A stretch of DNA of 48,849 nucleotides, taken from assembly GCA_944321905.1 (NCBI GenBank), contig CALUNI010000006.1:1-48849 (forward strand), read 5' to 3'. This document shows, in pieces, positions 25,378 through 34,628 of the stretch. The notes under the pieces were generated by a model, which made no database searches, was not told where the DNA came from, and saw only the letters and a list, made by a program, of their open reading frames with translations. The position numbers and the translations under genes were made by a program. Position 1 is the first letter of the stretch. The number at the start of each line of letters is the position of its first letter. The stretch is from an uncultured Muribaculaceae bacterium (GTDB taxonomy: Bacteria; Bacteroidota; Bacteroidia; Bacteroidales; Muribaculaceae).

Positions 25378-26700
25378 ATGAGCGATACCAATAATTCTTT
25401 TCAAGAAGTAAACGAGAGCTATACCCCAAAGGAGGCCATAGACGAGGCCAAGCGGTGCTTGAACTGCAAAGTCCCTTCTTGCAAAAAAGGATGCCCCATC
25501 GAAAACGACATCCCGGGATTCATACACCAACTGTCGATGGGAAACATGGGGGCTGCAATGCGCATAATTAACGAAAAGAGCAACCTGCCTGCAATATGCG
25601 GCCGCGTGTGTCCGCACGAGAAACAGTGCCAGGGTCACTGCGTGCTTTACGCAAAAGGCAAAGGGATACAAATAGGCAAACTGGAACGGTTCGTAGCCGA
25701 CTTCGACACAGAGATGAACCTAATCAGAGAGAACCTGCCACAAAAGACCCGTGGCAAAGTGGCCGTCATTGGCTCGGGGCCTGCGGGGCTGACAGTCGCC
25801 GGCGATCTTGCACGACAGGGATTCAAGGTAACGATATTCGAGAGCCAGGAAGAAGCCGGAGGCGTACTCATGTATGGGATACCGGAATACCGGCTGCCAA
25901 AAGCTGTGGTACGCAAGGAGATAGAAAAAATCGAGGCTCTTGGCGTAAATTTCGTGCTTAATTGCGTAGTCGGGCGGCAAATCACTGTTGACCAGATGTT
26001 TGACCGCGGATATGACGCGATTTTCATAGGCACAGGCACGGCCTTGCCAAAAAGCCTTGACGTGCCCGGCTCGCAACTGCGTGGAGTGATACAGTCGTCA
26101 TACCTGCTTCACATGGCCAACATATTCAGCGAAGGAGCCATCGACCGTGATGCCGTGCCGCTTAAAGCGGGTGAAAAAGTGGGAGTGATAGGATGTGGCA
26201 ATGTGGCAATGGATGCCGCCCGCACGGCCATAAGGATGGGTGCCGCCGACGTAACCATAATATACCACCGAACCGAGGCCGACATGCCGGCCATAAAAAG
26301 CGAATACCAAGAAGCCCTAAAGGAAGGAGTCAAATTTTTATGGAACACCTCCACCCAGGAATTCATAGGCGATGACCGAGGAAACCTTAAAGCCATACGT
26401 GCAACCACTCCCGATGGCGAGAAAACGCTCGAATTCGACCGCATTTGCCTGGCAATAGGCTCGCGCCCGGCCAACCGCATAGTATCGACCACCACAGGCA
26501 TCGACGTTGACCAGTCGGGTTACGTAATCACACGCGAGTTCCCTTATGGCATGACTACGAGGCGTGGAGTGTTTGCAGGAGGCGACGTGGTACATCATCC
26601 TGCAACCGTAGTGTTGGCAATGAAAGCCGCCAAGCAGGTGGCCGTCGGGATAGCCCAATACATCGACGCAATAAAACTTATAGAATCGATAGGCGACTAA
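25378..26700 (+). CDS. gltA: NADPH-dependent glutamate synthase small-subunit-type oxidoreductase
   Basis: A 440-residue FAD/NAD(P)-binding iron-sulfur protein. The N-terminal ~110 residues hold Cys-rich cluster motifs (CLNCKVPSCKKGCP and CGRVCPHEKQCQGHC). GSGPAGLTVAGDLA is the FAD-binding Rossmann motif, GVIGCGNVAMDAARTA the NAD(P)-binding one, and GVFAGGDVVHHPATVV the C-terminal FAD contact. Length and layout match the stand-alone GltA type (TIGR01316-like) and the large subunit of NADH-dependent ferredoxin:NADP oxidoreductase (NfnB). Neither a glutamate synthase large subunit nor a small Nfn partner is adjacent, so the exact reaction is open. It is convergent with murI, 8 bp apart. Confidence 0.85.
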   Translation: MSDTNNSFQEVNESYTPKEAIDEAKRCLNCKVPSCKKGCPIENDIPGFIHQLSMGNMGAAMRIINEKSNLPAICGRVCPHEKQCQGHCVLYAKGKGIQIGKLERFVADFDTEMNLIRENLPQKTRGKVAVIGSGPAGLTVAGDLARQGFKVTIFESQEEAGGVLMYGIPEYRLPKAVVRKEIEKIEALGVNFVLNCVVGRQITVDQMFDRGYDAIFIGTGTALPKSLDVPGSQLRGVIQSSYLLHMANIFSEGAIDRDAVPLKAGEKVGVIGCGNVAMDAARTAIRMGAADVTIIYHRTEADMPAIKSEYQEALKEGVKFLWNTSTQEFIGDDRGNLKAIRATTPDGEKTLEFDRICLAIGSRPANRIVSTTTGIDVDQSGYVITREFPYGMTTRRGVFAGGDVVHHPATVVLAMKAAKQVAVGIAQYIDAIKLIESIGD

Positions 26701-26708
26701 AGTACTGA

Positions 26709-27605
26709 CTAAGATATGTCGATGTGGGCAGCCGATACCTGCTCTTGCAGAAACAGCGAAGCCATATCGCCGAAACGACCGGCATTCTCGGTTGTCAAAT
26801 ATTTTACAGTTCCTCCACGGCTGCATCGGCATTCCATCTCGGGATGCCGGTGCAGGTAATCTGCAAGACTCTCGGCCACTATGCCCCCCTGCTCTATTAT
26901 TTCAATGCCTTGAGGCATGTAGTGCCTTATTTTGTCGATTAGCAACGGGTAATGTGTGCATCCCAATATCACGCTGTCAATCTCCCGGCATTGCGCAAGC
27001 AGCTGTGTGATATATTTTTTCACAAAAAAATCGGCACCGTCGCCTGTTGCCTCCTCATTTTCAACAAGCGGGACCCACATGGGACAAGCCTGTCCGTAAG
27101 TATGGCACCTGCCACCATACATCTTTTCAATCTCAATTTCATATGAACGGCTCTGGATGGTACCCGGCGTACCAAATATGCCTATGTTGCCATTACGGGT
27201 TATGCCACCAACCTTTTCAACCGTGGGCCTTATCACGCCAAGCACTCGCCGCGACGGGTCGATACCGGGAAGGTCGTTCTGCTGTATGGATCTCAATGCC
27301 TTGGCCGAAGCAGTGTTACAGGCAAGGATTACAAGGCGGCAGCCTTGATTAAAAAGATAGCGCACAGCTTCGAGCGTAAAGCGATATACCACGTCAAACG
27401 AGCGCACCCCATACGGGGCTCGCGCATTGTCGCCAAGATACAAATAATCATATTGAGGAAGACGTTTCCTTATCTCCCTCAATATGGTAAGTCCTCCGTA
27501 GCCCGAATCAAATACCCCGATGGGGCTTGAATGCAACAACTCGGTCAATGTGACAAATTCTCTGCACTCGTTGCCATCAAGCATGTCGGCCACATTCACA
27601 CCCAT
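26709..27605 (-). CDS. murI: Glutamate racemase
   Basis: A cofactor-independent racemase converting L- to D-glutamate for peptidoglycan. From the ATG at 27605 the product is 298 residues. Key residues: Asp33-Ser34 in GVFDSGYGG, catalytic Cys96 in LACNTAS, and Cys216/His218 in GCTHYPL. The start is uncertain: an ATG at 27620 overlaps the trxB stop, one at 27584 is shorter, and a longer frame to 27743 would run far into trxB and adds no family sequence. It begins 4 bp after trxB and is the last gene of ftsK-lolA-trxB-murI. Cytoplasmic and expected to be essential. Confidence 0.9.
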   Translation of the reverse strand: MGVNVADMLDGNECREFVTLTELLHSSPIGVFDSGYGGLTILREIRKRLPQYDYLYLGDNARAPYGVRSFDVVYRFTLEAVRYLFNQGCRLVILACNTASAKALRSIQQNDLPGIDPSRRVLGVIRPTVEKVGGITRNGNIGIFGTPGTIQSRSYEIEIEKMYGGRCHTYGQACPMWVPLVENEEATGDGADFFVKKYITQLLAQCREIDSVILGCTHYPLLIDKIRHYMPQGIEIIEQGGIVAESLADYLHRHPEMECRCSRGGTVKYLTTENAGRFGDMASLFLQEQVSAAHIDIS

Positions 27606-27609
27606 GAAA

Positions 27610-28557
27610 TTAATGCCCATCCGATGATGCCAGCAAGAATCGTTCCACGTCGAGTGCAGCCTTGCATCCCATCCCGGCAGCTGTGATTGCCTGGCGATAG
27701 TGAGGGTCGGCAACGTCTCCGGCGGCAAAAACGCCCTCGACACTCGTGGCCTGTCCCACTCCTTTTGTCACGATATATCCCGAACCGTCAAGTTCCAACT
27801 GCCCGTCCAGGAACTCGGTATTGGGCTTGTGTCCTATGGCAAGGAAGAAACCGTCAATTGCAATGTCAAACATTTCTTCTTGCGGAGTGCCTTTATATCG
27901 CACAAGATGAGCACCCTCCACACCTTGGCTGCCAAACAACCCGACGGTGTTGGTGTTAAACAGCACTTCTATATTAGGCGTGTCAAACACGCGCTTCTGC
28001 ATAACCTTAGATGCACGCAAATAATCCTTGCGCACGATCATATATACCTTCGAGGCAAGATTGCTAAGATATGAGGCCTCTTCACATGCCGTGTCGCCTC
28101 CGCCCACCACGGCTACGACCTTACCACGGTAAAAGAATCCGTCGCATGTGGCACAAGCCGAAACTCCTCGCCCGCGGAACTTGGTTTCATCTTCAAGCCC
28201 GAGATATCGAGCCGAAGCACCTGTTGCGACTATCACGGCCTCGGCTGCGATAGTAGATGCCCCGTCATCGATTGTTGCCACAAACGGCCTGTGGCTTAAG
28301 TCGATTGACGTTACTTTCCCTTGGCGCATATCTGCCCCGAAGCGAGCTGCCTGCCTACGCAATTGCTCCATCATCTCATAGCCGTCAACGCCATCGGGAT
28401 ACCCCGGGAAATTTTCTATCTCGGTCGTGATGGTCAATTGCCCGCCGGGCTGCTCGCCCTCGTAAAGGACAGGTGAAAGATTAGCCCTCGAAGCATATAT
28501 GGCTGCCGTGTAACCGGCAGGCCCCGAACCTATTATAAGGCACTTTGTAGTTTCCAT
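27610..28557 (-). CDS. trxB: Thioredoxin reductase
   Basis: A 315-residue flavoenzyme reducing thioredoxin with NADPH. GSGPAGYTAAIYASRA binds FAD, CATCDG provides the redox-active Cys135 and Cys138, VVGGGDTACEEA binds NADPH, and GVFAAGDVADPHYRQAITAAGMGC is the C-terminal FAD motif. Length is standard. It lies 27 bp after lolA and 4 bp before murI, so it is co-transcribed with cell-envelope genes, a common Bacteroidales order. Confidence 0.95.
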   Translation of the reverse strand: METTKCLIIGSGPAGYTAAIYASRANLSPVLYEGEQPGGQLTITTEIENFPGYPDGVDGYEMMEQLRRQAARFGADMRQGKVTSIDLSHRPFVATIDDGASTIAAEAVIVATGASARYLGLEDETKFRGRGVSACATCDGFFYRGKVVAVVGGGDTACEEASYLSNLASKVYMIVRKDYLRASKVMQKRVFDTPNIEVLFNTNTVGLFGSQGVEGAHLVRYKGTPQEEMFDIAIDGFFLAIGHKPNTEFLDGQLELDGSGYIVTKGVGQATSVEGVFAAGDVADPHYRQAITAAGMGCKAALDVERFLLASSDGH

Positions 28558-28584
28558 ATCTTTATCGTCTTTTTACATTTTATT

Positions 28585-29202
28585 TTACCTTAAGTCAACA
28601 ACTTGCGTGCCATCGGGCACAAATTTTGAATCATAACGAAACGTGTCGTCAGAGAACTTCTTGCCTGTGACATAATTCTTAACCACCACGCTGTATTGCG
28701 AATTGTCGGTCATGACAAACACCGCTTTCTCGATTTGGGAACTTTTCATTCCCACAAACAATTGAATCAGCCTAACGTCGCTATCATCCGACCGAGGCAC
28801 CAACGACAGCAAATATTCCCCTTCGGGCGTTTCGACCATCGACACATGCGAACTGTTCTTGAATGCCACAAGCGCGGCGTAAGGATTTGACAATTGCAAT
28901 TCTTCGGGCGTTGGCTCGGTTATGTTCACCTCTTCGGTCATCGACGAATAAGCCCACTGCGTCGTGCCGTCGTACCAACATTTCAAGTCGCCCGACAAGA
29001 TTCTGAATTTATCACCATCCATGACGATTGTCCCCCGGTCGGCAGTGCCGTCATAGGTAATCTCATAATCGGCCGATATTCCCTTGCTCTTATTGTATGT
29101 GTCGATTACGCGTTGCAATACTCCTGCGGCATCATCGGCGACCACCGCAACAGGAAGTAGCGCAAAGGCAGCAAACGCAATCAATATTTTAACTAACCTC
29201 AT
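28585..29202 (-). CDS. lolA: LolA-like outer-membrane lipoprotein carrier
   Basis: A 205-residue periplasmic protein with a signal peptide (ILIAFAAFALLPVAVVAD) and LolA-like half-barrel features: a string of short beta strands, F-R-I-L-S-G-D-L-K-C-W-Y-D-G-T-T-Q-W-A-Y, and E-V-N-I-T-E-P-T-P-E-E-L. It should ferry lipoproteins from the inner to the outer membrane. It lies 15 bp after ftsK, matching the common ftsK-lolA-trxB order in Bacteroidales. Sequence conservation in this family is low; the call rests on the fold-type pattern and context. Confidence 0.8.
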   Translation of the reverse strand: MRLVKILIAFAAFALLPVAVVADDAAGVLQRVIDTYNKSKGISADYEITYDGTADRGTIVMDGDKFRILSGDLKCWYDGTTQWAYSSMTEEVNITEPTPEELQLSNPYAALVAFKNSSHVSMVETPEGEYLLSLVPRSDDSDVRLIQLFVGMKSSQIEKAVFVMTDNSQYSVVVKNYVTGKKFSDDTFRYDSKFVPDGTQVVDLR

Positions 29203-29217
29203 GATTTCAAATAACTT

Positions 29218-31803
29218 TTACTGTGAAATAATACTTTGCAACTGCACAGAATCCACAAGCACCTTGCGAGGCTTTCCGCCTTGCGACGGGCCTACTATGC
29301 CCGCAGCCTCCATCTGGTCCATTATGCGCCCGGCACGATTGTAGCCGATGTTATAATGCCTCTGCAGCGACGACGTTGAAGCCGTGTCGCTCATAACTAT
29401 ATACTGCGCAATTTCGTCAAACAAGGGGTCTCGGTCGCTTATGTTCATCGAACCTCCTCCCGATTCGCCACCCTGCTCGTCGGGGTCGGGTATGTATTCG
29501 GGCAGTTCATAAGCCTCGTCATAGCCCACTTGGCTGCTTATGTAGTTACATATGCTCTCGACTTCGGGCGTGTCGATGAAAGCACACTGTATGCGTTCCA
29601 CCACGCTACCGGCGGCAGAAAACAGCATGTCGCCACGTCCCACAAGTTGCTCGGCACCGGGGCAATCAAGTATTGTACGGCTGTCCACCATCTGCACCAC
29701 CTTGAATGCTATTCGACCGGGGAAGTTGGCCTTTATCATGCCGGTAATTACGTCGGTCGAAGGTCTTTGCGTGGCAATAATCATGTGTATTCCCACTGCC
29801 CGAGCCTTTTGCGCAATGCGGGCAACAGGACGCTCCACATCCTTGCCGCCAGTCATCACCAGGTCGGCATACTCGTCGATGACAAGCACTATGTATGGCA
29901 TAAACCTGTGTCCCTTCTCGGGATTAAGCCTGCGAGCCACAAACTTGGCATTATAATCCTTAATGTTGCGCTCGCCGGCATCGCGCAACAGCATGTTGCG
30001 GTTTTCCATTTCCTGCACAAGCGAGTTAAGCGTAGCGATAGCCTTCTTGGAATCTATGACTATGCATTCATCCTCTCCGGCCAGTTTGGCAAGATAGTGG
30101 TGTTCCAGTTTTGAATACAGGCTGAACTCAACGGTTTTAGGGTCTATAAGAACCAATTTCAGTTCAGACGGATGCTTTTTGTAAAGAAGCGATGCTATGA
30201 TGGCATTCAAGCCCACCGACTTTCCTTGCCCCGTAGCTCCTGCCACAAGCAAGTGCGGCATCTTGGTAAGGTCGGCCACGGCCACGTCGTTGGTAATGGT
30301 GCAACCGAGAGCCATAGGCAGTTCCATCTTGCAATTCTGGAACTTGGCCGAACCGAGTATCGAACGCATATACACCGTCTGTGGGTCCTTATTGGGAACC
30401 TCGATACCTATTGTGCACTTGCCGGGAATCGGCGCGATGATGCGTATTCCGAGTGCGGCAAGGCTCATCTGAATGTCATTCCCGAGACCTTTTATTTTAG
30501 AAATGCGCACACCGTCACAAGGCTGTATCTCGAAAAGAGATATCGTAGGGCCCACACACACATCTATCTTCTTTATCTGTATGTCGTAATGGGCAAGCGT
30601 CTCGGTTATTCGCTTTTTATTCTCTTCCTGCTCGTCCAAGTCGGCAGTGTGCTGCTTGGCATCACCCTCGCGCAGCAAGTCGAGCGGCGGCATGACATAT
30701 TTCGACAACTCCTTGGTGGGGTCATATGCTTCAAATCGGTTTTCATTCCCCTGCTCGATTGGAGCCGAGACTATTATGCTGCCTTCTATCTCCTGCTGCG
30801 GTTCCTGCACGCCCTGTGGCTGCTGCCCGAATCCGCACGTCTTGCCATCAACAGGTTCTACCTCACCCACTTCTCCCAATAGCATGTCGCCGCCACCCGG
30901 TTTCTCGACAGGTTGCGTTTCGGTTACGACCTCGCAAGACGCTGGAGCTTCAGGCTTCACAGGCTCGGGCTTCTCGACGGCAGTCTCAAACGGATTTTTC
31001 TCACACGGCTCTCCCGCATCCGATGTGCCGTCGGCATTTTCACTTCCCGCCCCGGCGTTTCTATCGTCATCGACCGTTTCTTCCTCGTCCTCAAACTTTG
31101 TACGCTTAGGCATATGCTTGGCAATCATCGAGTAAACAGACTGCAATGGCTTATAACACACCAATGCCCACAGTACTATAATAAGCACATTGACCAAAAT
31201 CATGCCGGGAATGCCGGTAAAGTCTCGCAAAGAGCTATTGGCATAATAACCTACGTTGCCGCCCAATAAAAAAGCGGAAGGATTATAAAACAACGACACG
31301 CACCCAAGAACCATGACGCAAGCCACTATGTTGACAAGCGTCATCGAGGTAAAACGCACAAATCTTACCTTAGTCGCGAGACGCACCATGCGAATGCCTA
31401 TTACCATGCACCACGCCACGACAATGAATGCCGCCAGCCCTATGCCCCTGTTGATAAACGCCTCTGCCATGCTTGCACCAACGGCAGCTCCGGCATTGCC
31501 AACCTTAGCTCCCGACATGGCACGCCCCGACATGACGACGCTCTGATCGGCCGAGCCGTTTTGCAAATATGAAATAAACACTATGAGCAAATACACGCCA
31601 AAGACTGCCAACACGGCGCCCACAAAAATACGGGTACGCCGATTGTGAAAAAACGAACTTACTTTTTGAAACAATCCGGGACTCTCGTTAACACGCGTAT
31701 CCTCTTTTCTCGTTTTTTCGTCTTTTTTATCCTTGACCGACTTGTCGCCCTCGGGCACTGTTTGACGTTCTATTATATCGGGATTGTAAAATTTCTTGGC
31801 CAC
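29218..31803 (-). CDS. ftsK: DNA translocase FtsK
   Basis: An 861-residue septal DNA pump that drives chromosome dimer resolution and terminus segregation. About four membrane segments lie in the first ~190 residues, then an acidic/proline-rich linker (~200-380) and the RecA-like motor with Walker A (GATGQGKSVGLN) and Walker B (IVLVIDEYADLV). The C-terminal winged helix (gamma domain) runs from DPLFDEIAQYIV to G-P-S-Q-G-G-K-P-R-K-V-L. The start is set at a GTG (31803) giving VAKKFYNPD; an ATG at 31887 would add 28 unusual residues. First gene of the four-gene operon ending in murI. Confidence 0.9.
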   Translation of the reverse strand: MAKKFYNPDIIERQTVPEGDKSVKDKKDEKTRKEDTRVNESPGLFQKVSSFFHNRRTRIFVGAVLAVFGVYLLIVFISYLQNGSADQSVVMSGRAMSGAKVGNAGAAVGASMAEAFINRGIGLAAFIVVAWCMVIGIRMVRLATKVRFVRFTSMTLVNIVACVMVLGCVSLFYNPSAFLLGGNVGYYANSSLRDFTGIPGMILVNVLIIVLWALVCYKPLQSVYSMIAKHMPKRTKFEDEEETVDDDRNAGAGSENADGTSDAGEPCEKNPFETAVEKPEPVKPEAPASCEVVTETQPVEKPGGGDMLLGEVGEVEPVDGKTCGFGQQPQGVQEPQQEIEGSIIVSAPIEQGNENRFEAYDPTKELSKYVMPPLDLLREGDAKQHTADLDEQEENKKRITETLAHYDIQIKKIDVCVGPTISLFEIQPCDGVRISKIKGLGNDIQMSLAALGIRIIAPIPGKCTIGIEVPNKDPQTVYMRSILGSAKFQNCKMELPMALGCTITNDVAVADLTKMPHLLVAGATGQGKSVGLNAIIASLLYKKHPSELKLVLIDPKTVEFSLYSKLEHHYLAKLAGEDECIVIDSKKAIATLNSLVQEMENRNMLLRDAGERNIKDYNAKFVARRLNPEKGHRFMPYIVLVIDEYADLVMTGGKDVERPVARIAQKARAVGIHMIIATQRPSTDVITGMIKANFPGRIAFKVVQMVDSRTILDCPGAEQLVGRGDMLFSAAGSVVERIQCAFIDTPEVESICNYISSQVGYDEAYELPEYIPDPDEQGGESGGGSMNISDRDPLFDEIAQYIVMSDTASTSSLQRHYNIGYNRAGRIMDQMEAAGIVGPSQGGKPRKVLVDSVQLQSIISQ

Positions 31804-31945
31804 TATTATATTTATGATTTCCTTGTTATGAAAAAAAATAGCGATATTTATAAACTGTTTTGATTTTTTTGTCCTGTGATTTGACAAGTGCCACTGCTTA
31901 AAAAACTTTTCTGTAAAAAATCAAAAACAGTTTCTTATATCAATA

Positions 31946-31979
31946 CAAAATTACACAAAAATATTAGAGCCTGCCCAAA
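31946..31979 (-). promoter_or_regulatory. Candidate ftsK promoter
   Basis: On the minus strand, TTTG (31976-31979) and TAATTTTG (31946-31953) are 22 bp apart, slightly over the usual 19-21. The -33 part lies inside the nqr terminator arm. The start site would be near 31939, upstream of both ftsK start candidates. Confidence 0.45.
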
Positions 31980-32019
31980 TTTTATCCAAAATATACTTTG
32001 GCAGAATTTGGGCAGGCTC
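31967..32019 (-). terminator. Terminator of the nqr operon
   Basis: Perfect 15-bp arms (31967-31981 and 32005-32019), with an inner CCAAA/TTTGG pair in the loop, are followed on the minus strand by a T-rich tract. It lies 63 bp after the nqrF stop. Confidence 0.7.
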
Positions 32020-32081
32020 TTAATTAATGAAACTGTTTTGAAGCTGTGCCAGTTAACTTAGGTAAGTTTTTAAGACAAGTA

Positions 32082-33353
32082 TCACCCCCCGAAATTGTCG
32101 AAATGGATGCTTTCCATGTCCACGCCGAGGTTATACAGCATCCCTTCCACGGCCTTGCTCATAGGGCCGGGACCGCACATGTAATACTCAATGTCCTCGG
32201 GTGCCTCGTGGTCCTTCAAATACGTATCATACATCACTTGATGCACGAAACCCGGGGTATATTTCACACCCGCCGCATCGGCTGCCGGATCGGGGCGGTC
32301 AAGCGCAAGGTGGAACGAGAAATTAGGGAACTCTTTTTCGAGCTGCAAGAAGTCTTGCAAGTAGAACACTTCGTTGAGAGCCCTTGCTCCATAGAAATAT
32401 GACATCTTGCGGTCGCGAGTGTTGAGCGTCTTGGTCATGTGCATGATTTGTGCGCGCAACGGAGCCATACCGGCACCGCCTCCCACCCATATCATCTCCT
32501 TTTTCGAGTCGAAGATGGGATGGAAGTCGCCATAAGGGCCGCTCATCTTCACCTTGTCGCCCGGCTTGAGCGTGAATATGTAGGACGAAGCTATACCCGG
32601 CATCACGTCTTGGAATCCGACCTGTGGCTTCGGCTTGAACGGAGGCGTGGCGATACGAACCGTCAGCATTATGCGGTCGCCCTCGGCAGGATAATTGGCC
32701 ATTGAATATGCCCTGATGGTTGTCTCGGTATTTTTACATTTGAGGCCAAAAAGCCCAAACTTTTCCCACGCCGGCAAATATTCCTTGCCTATCGAATCTT
32801 TGTCGATATCCTTGTCATAGTCCATTTCATACGGCGGAATGCTGATTTGAGCATACGAGCCGGGGATAAAGTTCATGTGTTCGCCCGGGGGCAAGGCCAC
32901 GATGAATTCCTTGATAAACGTGGCCACATTCTTGTTAGAAATCACCTCGCACTCCCATTCCTTAATTTCAAGGACAGAGTCGGGAACCAATATCTTAAGA
33001 TTGTCTTTGACCTTGACCTGGCACCCAAGCCTCCAATGAGCCTGCTGCTCCTTGCGCGAAAAATGCACTGTCTCGGTCGGCAATATGTTGCCACCGCCTT
33101 CCACTACCTGCAACTTGCACTGGCCGCAACTTCCCTTGCCACCACATGCCGATGCAAGGTGAACCTGCTGCGACGCAAGCGTCGAAAGCAACGAACTGCC
33201 CTGCTGCACTTCGAGCGTCTTCTTCCCGTTATTAATGTCAATGGTGACATTCCCCGATGGCACAAGGTACTTCTTGGCCACAAGCAGCACAATCACCAGC
33301 ACCAGTGTCACGATTAAGAAAAGTATCGCACTTGAAAAAATCGTCAATTCCAT
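32082..33353 (-). CDS. nqrF: Na+-NQR subunit F
   Basis: The 423-residue NADH-oxidising subunit of the sodium-pumping NADH:quinone reductase. One N-terminal membrane helix (residues 1-27) is followed by a 2Fe-2S ferredoxin domain with ligands Cys70, Cys76, Cys79 and Cys111, then FAD/NADH-binding reductase domains (R-A-Y-S-M-A-N-Y-P for FAD, WVGGGAGMAPLRAQI for NADH, YYMCGPGPM near the C-terminus). Last gene of nqrABCDEF, 7 bp after nqrE. NADH electrons enter here and reach quinone through NqrC and NqrB. Confidence 0.97.
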   Translation of the reverse strand: MELTIFSSAILFLIVTLVLVIVLLVAKKYLVPSGNVTIDINNGKKTLEVQQGSSLLSTLASQQVHLASACGGKGSCGQCKLQVVEGGGNILPTETVHFSRKEQQAHWRLGCQVKVKDNLKILVPDSVLEIKEWECEVISNKNVATFIKEFIVALPPGEHMNFIPGSYAQISIPPYEMDYDKDIDKDSIGKEYLPAWEKFGLFGLKCKNTETTIRAYSMANYPAEGDRIMLTVRIATPPFKPKPQVGFQDVMPGIASSYIFTLKPGDKVKMSGPYGDFHPIFDSKKEMIWVGGGAGMAPLRAQIMHMTKTLNTRDRKMSYFYGARALNEVFYLQDFLQLEKEFPNFSFHLALDRPDPAADAAGVKYTPGFVHQVMYDTYLKDHEAPEDIEYYMCGPGPMSKAVEGMLYNLGVDMESIHFDNFGG

Positions 33354-33360
33354 ATTGCCA

Positions 33361-33975
33361 TCAGAGTTTTATGCCGAGGAAGCTCATAAAAGCTATGCCC
33401 ATCAAGCCGGTTAATATAAAAGTTATGCCAACGCCACGCAATGGCTTAGGTATATTGCTGTAAGCCAACTTCTCGCGGATGGCTGCAAGCCCCACAATCG
33501 CCAACGTCCACCCGATGCCCGAGCCTGCGCCATACACGGTGGCCGTCCATGCCGACCCGAAGTCGCGCTGCTGCATAAACAGGGCACAACCCAATATGGC
33601 ACAGTTCACGGCTATCAACGGCAAGAAAATGCCCAACGACGCATATAGCGACGGCGAAAATTTCTCTACCGCCATTTCCACGAGTTGGGTTATCGACGCA
33701 ATGACAGCTATAAACATTATCAAGGCAAGAAAACTCAAATCGACCGAAGCAAACTCCTCGCCAAGCCACTTCATTGCACCCGGCTGAAGCAGGTAGTTAT
33801 CGAGCAGGTAGTTAATTGGCAACGTAACGACAAGCATAAACGTCACGGCTATGCCCAAGCCGAACGCGGTCTTCACGTTCTTGGATACGGCAAGGAACGA
33901 ACACATACCCAAGAAATATGCAAATATCATATTGTCGATGAATATCGACTTTATAAACAGGTTCAAATCTTCCAT
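33361..33975 (-). CDS. nqrE: Na+-NQR subunit E
   Basis: A 204-residue membrane subunit with six hydrophobic segments, homologous to NqrD and Rnf[23 protein letters not shown] and [10 protein letters not shown] are typical; Cys residues in such half-membrane motifs help hold the Fe site between NqrD and NqrE. It sits 23 bp after nqrD and 7 bp before nqrF. Confidence 0.96.
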   Translation of the reverse strand: MEDLNLFIKSIFIDNMIFAYFLGMCSFLAVSKNVKTAFGLGIAVTFMLVVTLPINYLLDNYLLQPGAMKWLGEEFASVDLSFLALIMFIAVIASITQLVEMAVEKFSPSLYASLGIFLPLIAVNCAILGCALFMQQRDFGSAWTATVYGAGSGIGWTLAIVGLAAIREKLAYSNIPKPLRGVGITFILTGLMGIAFMSFLGIKL

Positions 33976-33998
33976 ATCGATTATTCTTTATTCATGGT

Positions 33999-34622
33999 TT
34001 AAGGTTCCTGCAAATCTTTGTTTCTCGAACGATGCCACCATATTATACACCCCACCGTGACAAGAGCCATGGGCGGAAGTATCATCAAGCCGTTGTTGGA
34101 ATAACCCATGTCGTAGAACGACTGCGGAATCACGTGCCAGCCAAACAGCGTACCCGAGCCAAGCAATTCGCGGAAAAAGGCCACCACGATGAGGATTATG
34201 GCATAGCCCAAGCCGTTGCCAACGCCGTCGAGAAACGACGGCCAAGGCTTGTTGGAAAGCGCGAACGCCTCAAGCCGACCCATCAATATGCAATTGGTGA
34301 TGATAAGCCCGATGAACACCGACAGAGCCTTGCTCATCTCATAATTATAGGCTTTCAATATCTGATCGACGATAATGACAAGCGCAGCCACCACCACCAA
34401 TTGCACGATGATGCGAATATTATTGGGAATGGTGTTGCGGATTAGCGAAATTATCAAGTTGGAAAACGCCGTGATGGCCGTTACCGAAATTCCCATCACA
34501 ATCGCCGGTTCCAACTTGGCCGTAACGGCAAGGCACGAGCAAATGCCCAATATCTGCACCAACACGGGGTTGTTGCGCGACAACGGGCCAAGTAATGCTT
34601 CTTTTGATATTTTCGACAACAT
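33999..34622 (-). CDS. nqrD: Na+-NQR subunit D
   Basis: A 207-residue membrane subunit with six hydrophobic segments. NNPVLVQILGICSCLAVT near the N-terminus and ITNCILMGRLEAFAL in the middle are typical of NqrD/RnfE. With NqrE it forms the membrane core that carries an intramembrane Fe centre. It starts 6 bp after nqrC. Confidence 0.96.
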   Translation of the reverse strand: MLSKISKEALLGPLSRNNPVLVQILGICSCLAVTAKLEPAIVMGISVTAITAFSNLIISLIRNTIPNNIRIIVQLVVVAALVIIVDQILKAYNYEMSKALSVFIGLIITNCILMGRLEAFALSNKPWPSFLDGVGNGLGYAIILIVVAFFRELLGSGTLFGWHVIPQSFYDMGYSNNGLMILPPMALVTVGCIIWWHRSRNKDLQEP

Positions 34623-34628
34623 AATGTT

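Noticed and set aside
31804..31887. Upstream ATG start for ftsK (adds 28 residues)
   Set aside because: The extension is Ile/Asn/Lys-rich and unlike the FtsK N-terminus; the GTG at 31803 fits better, though not proven.
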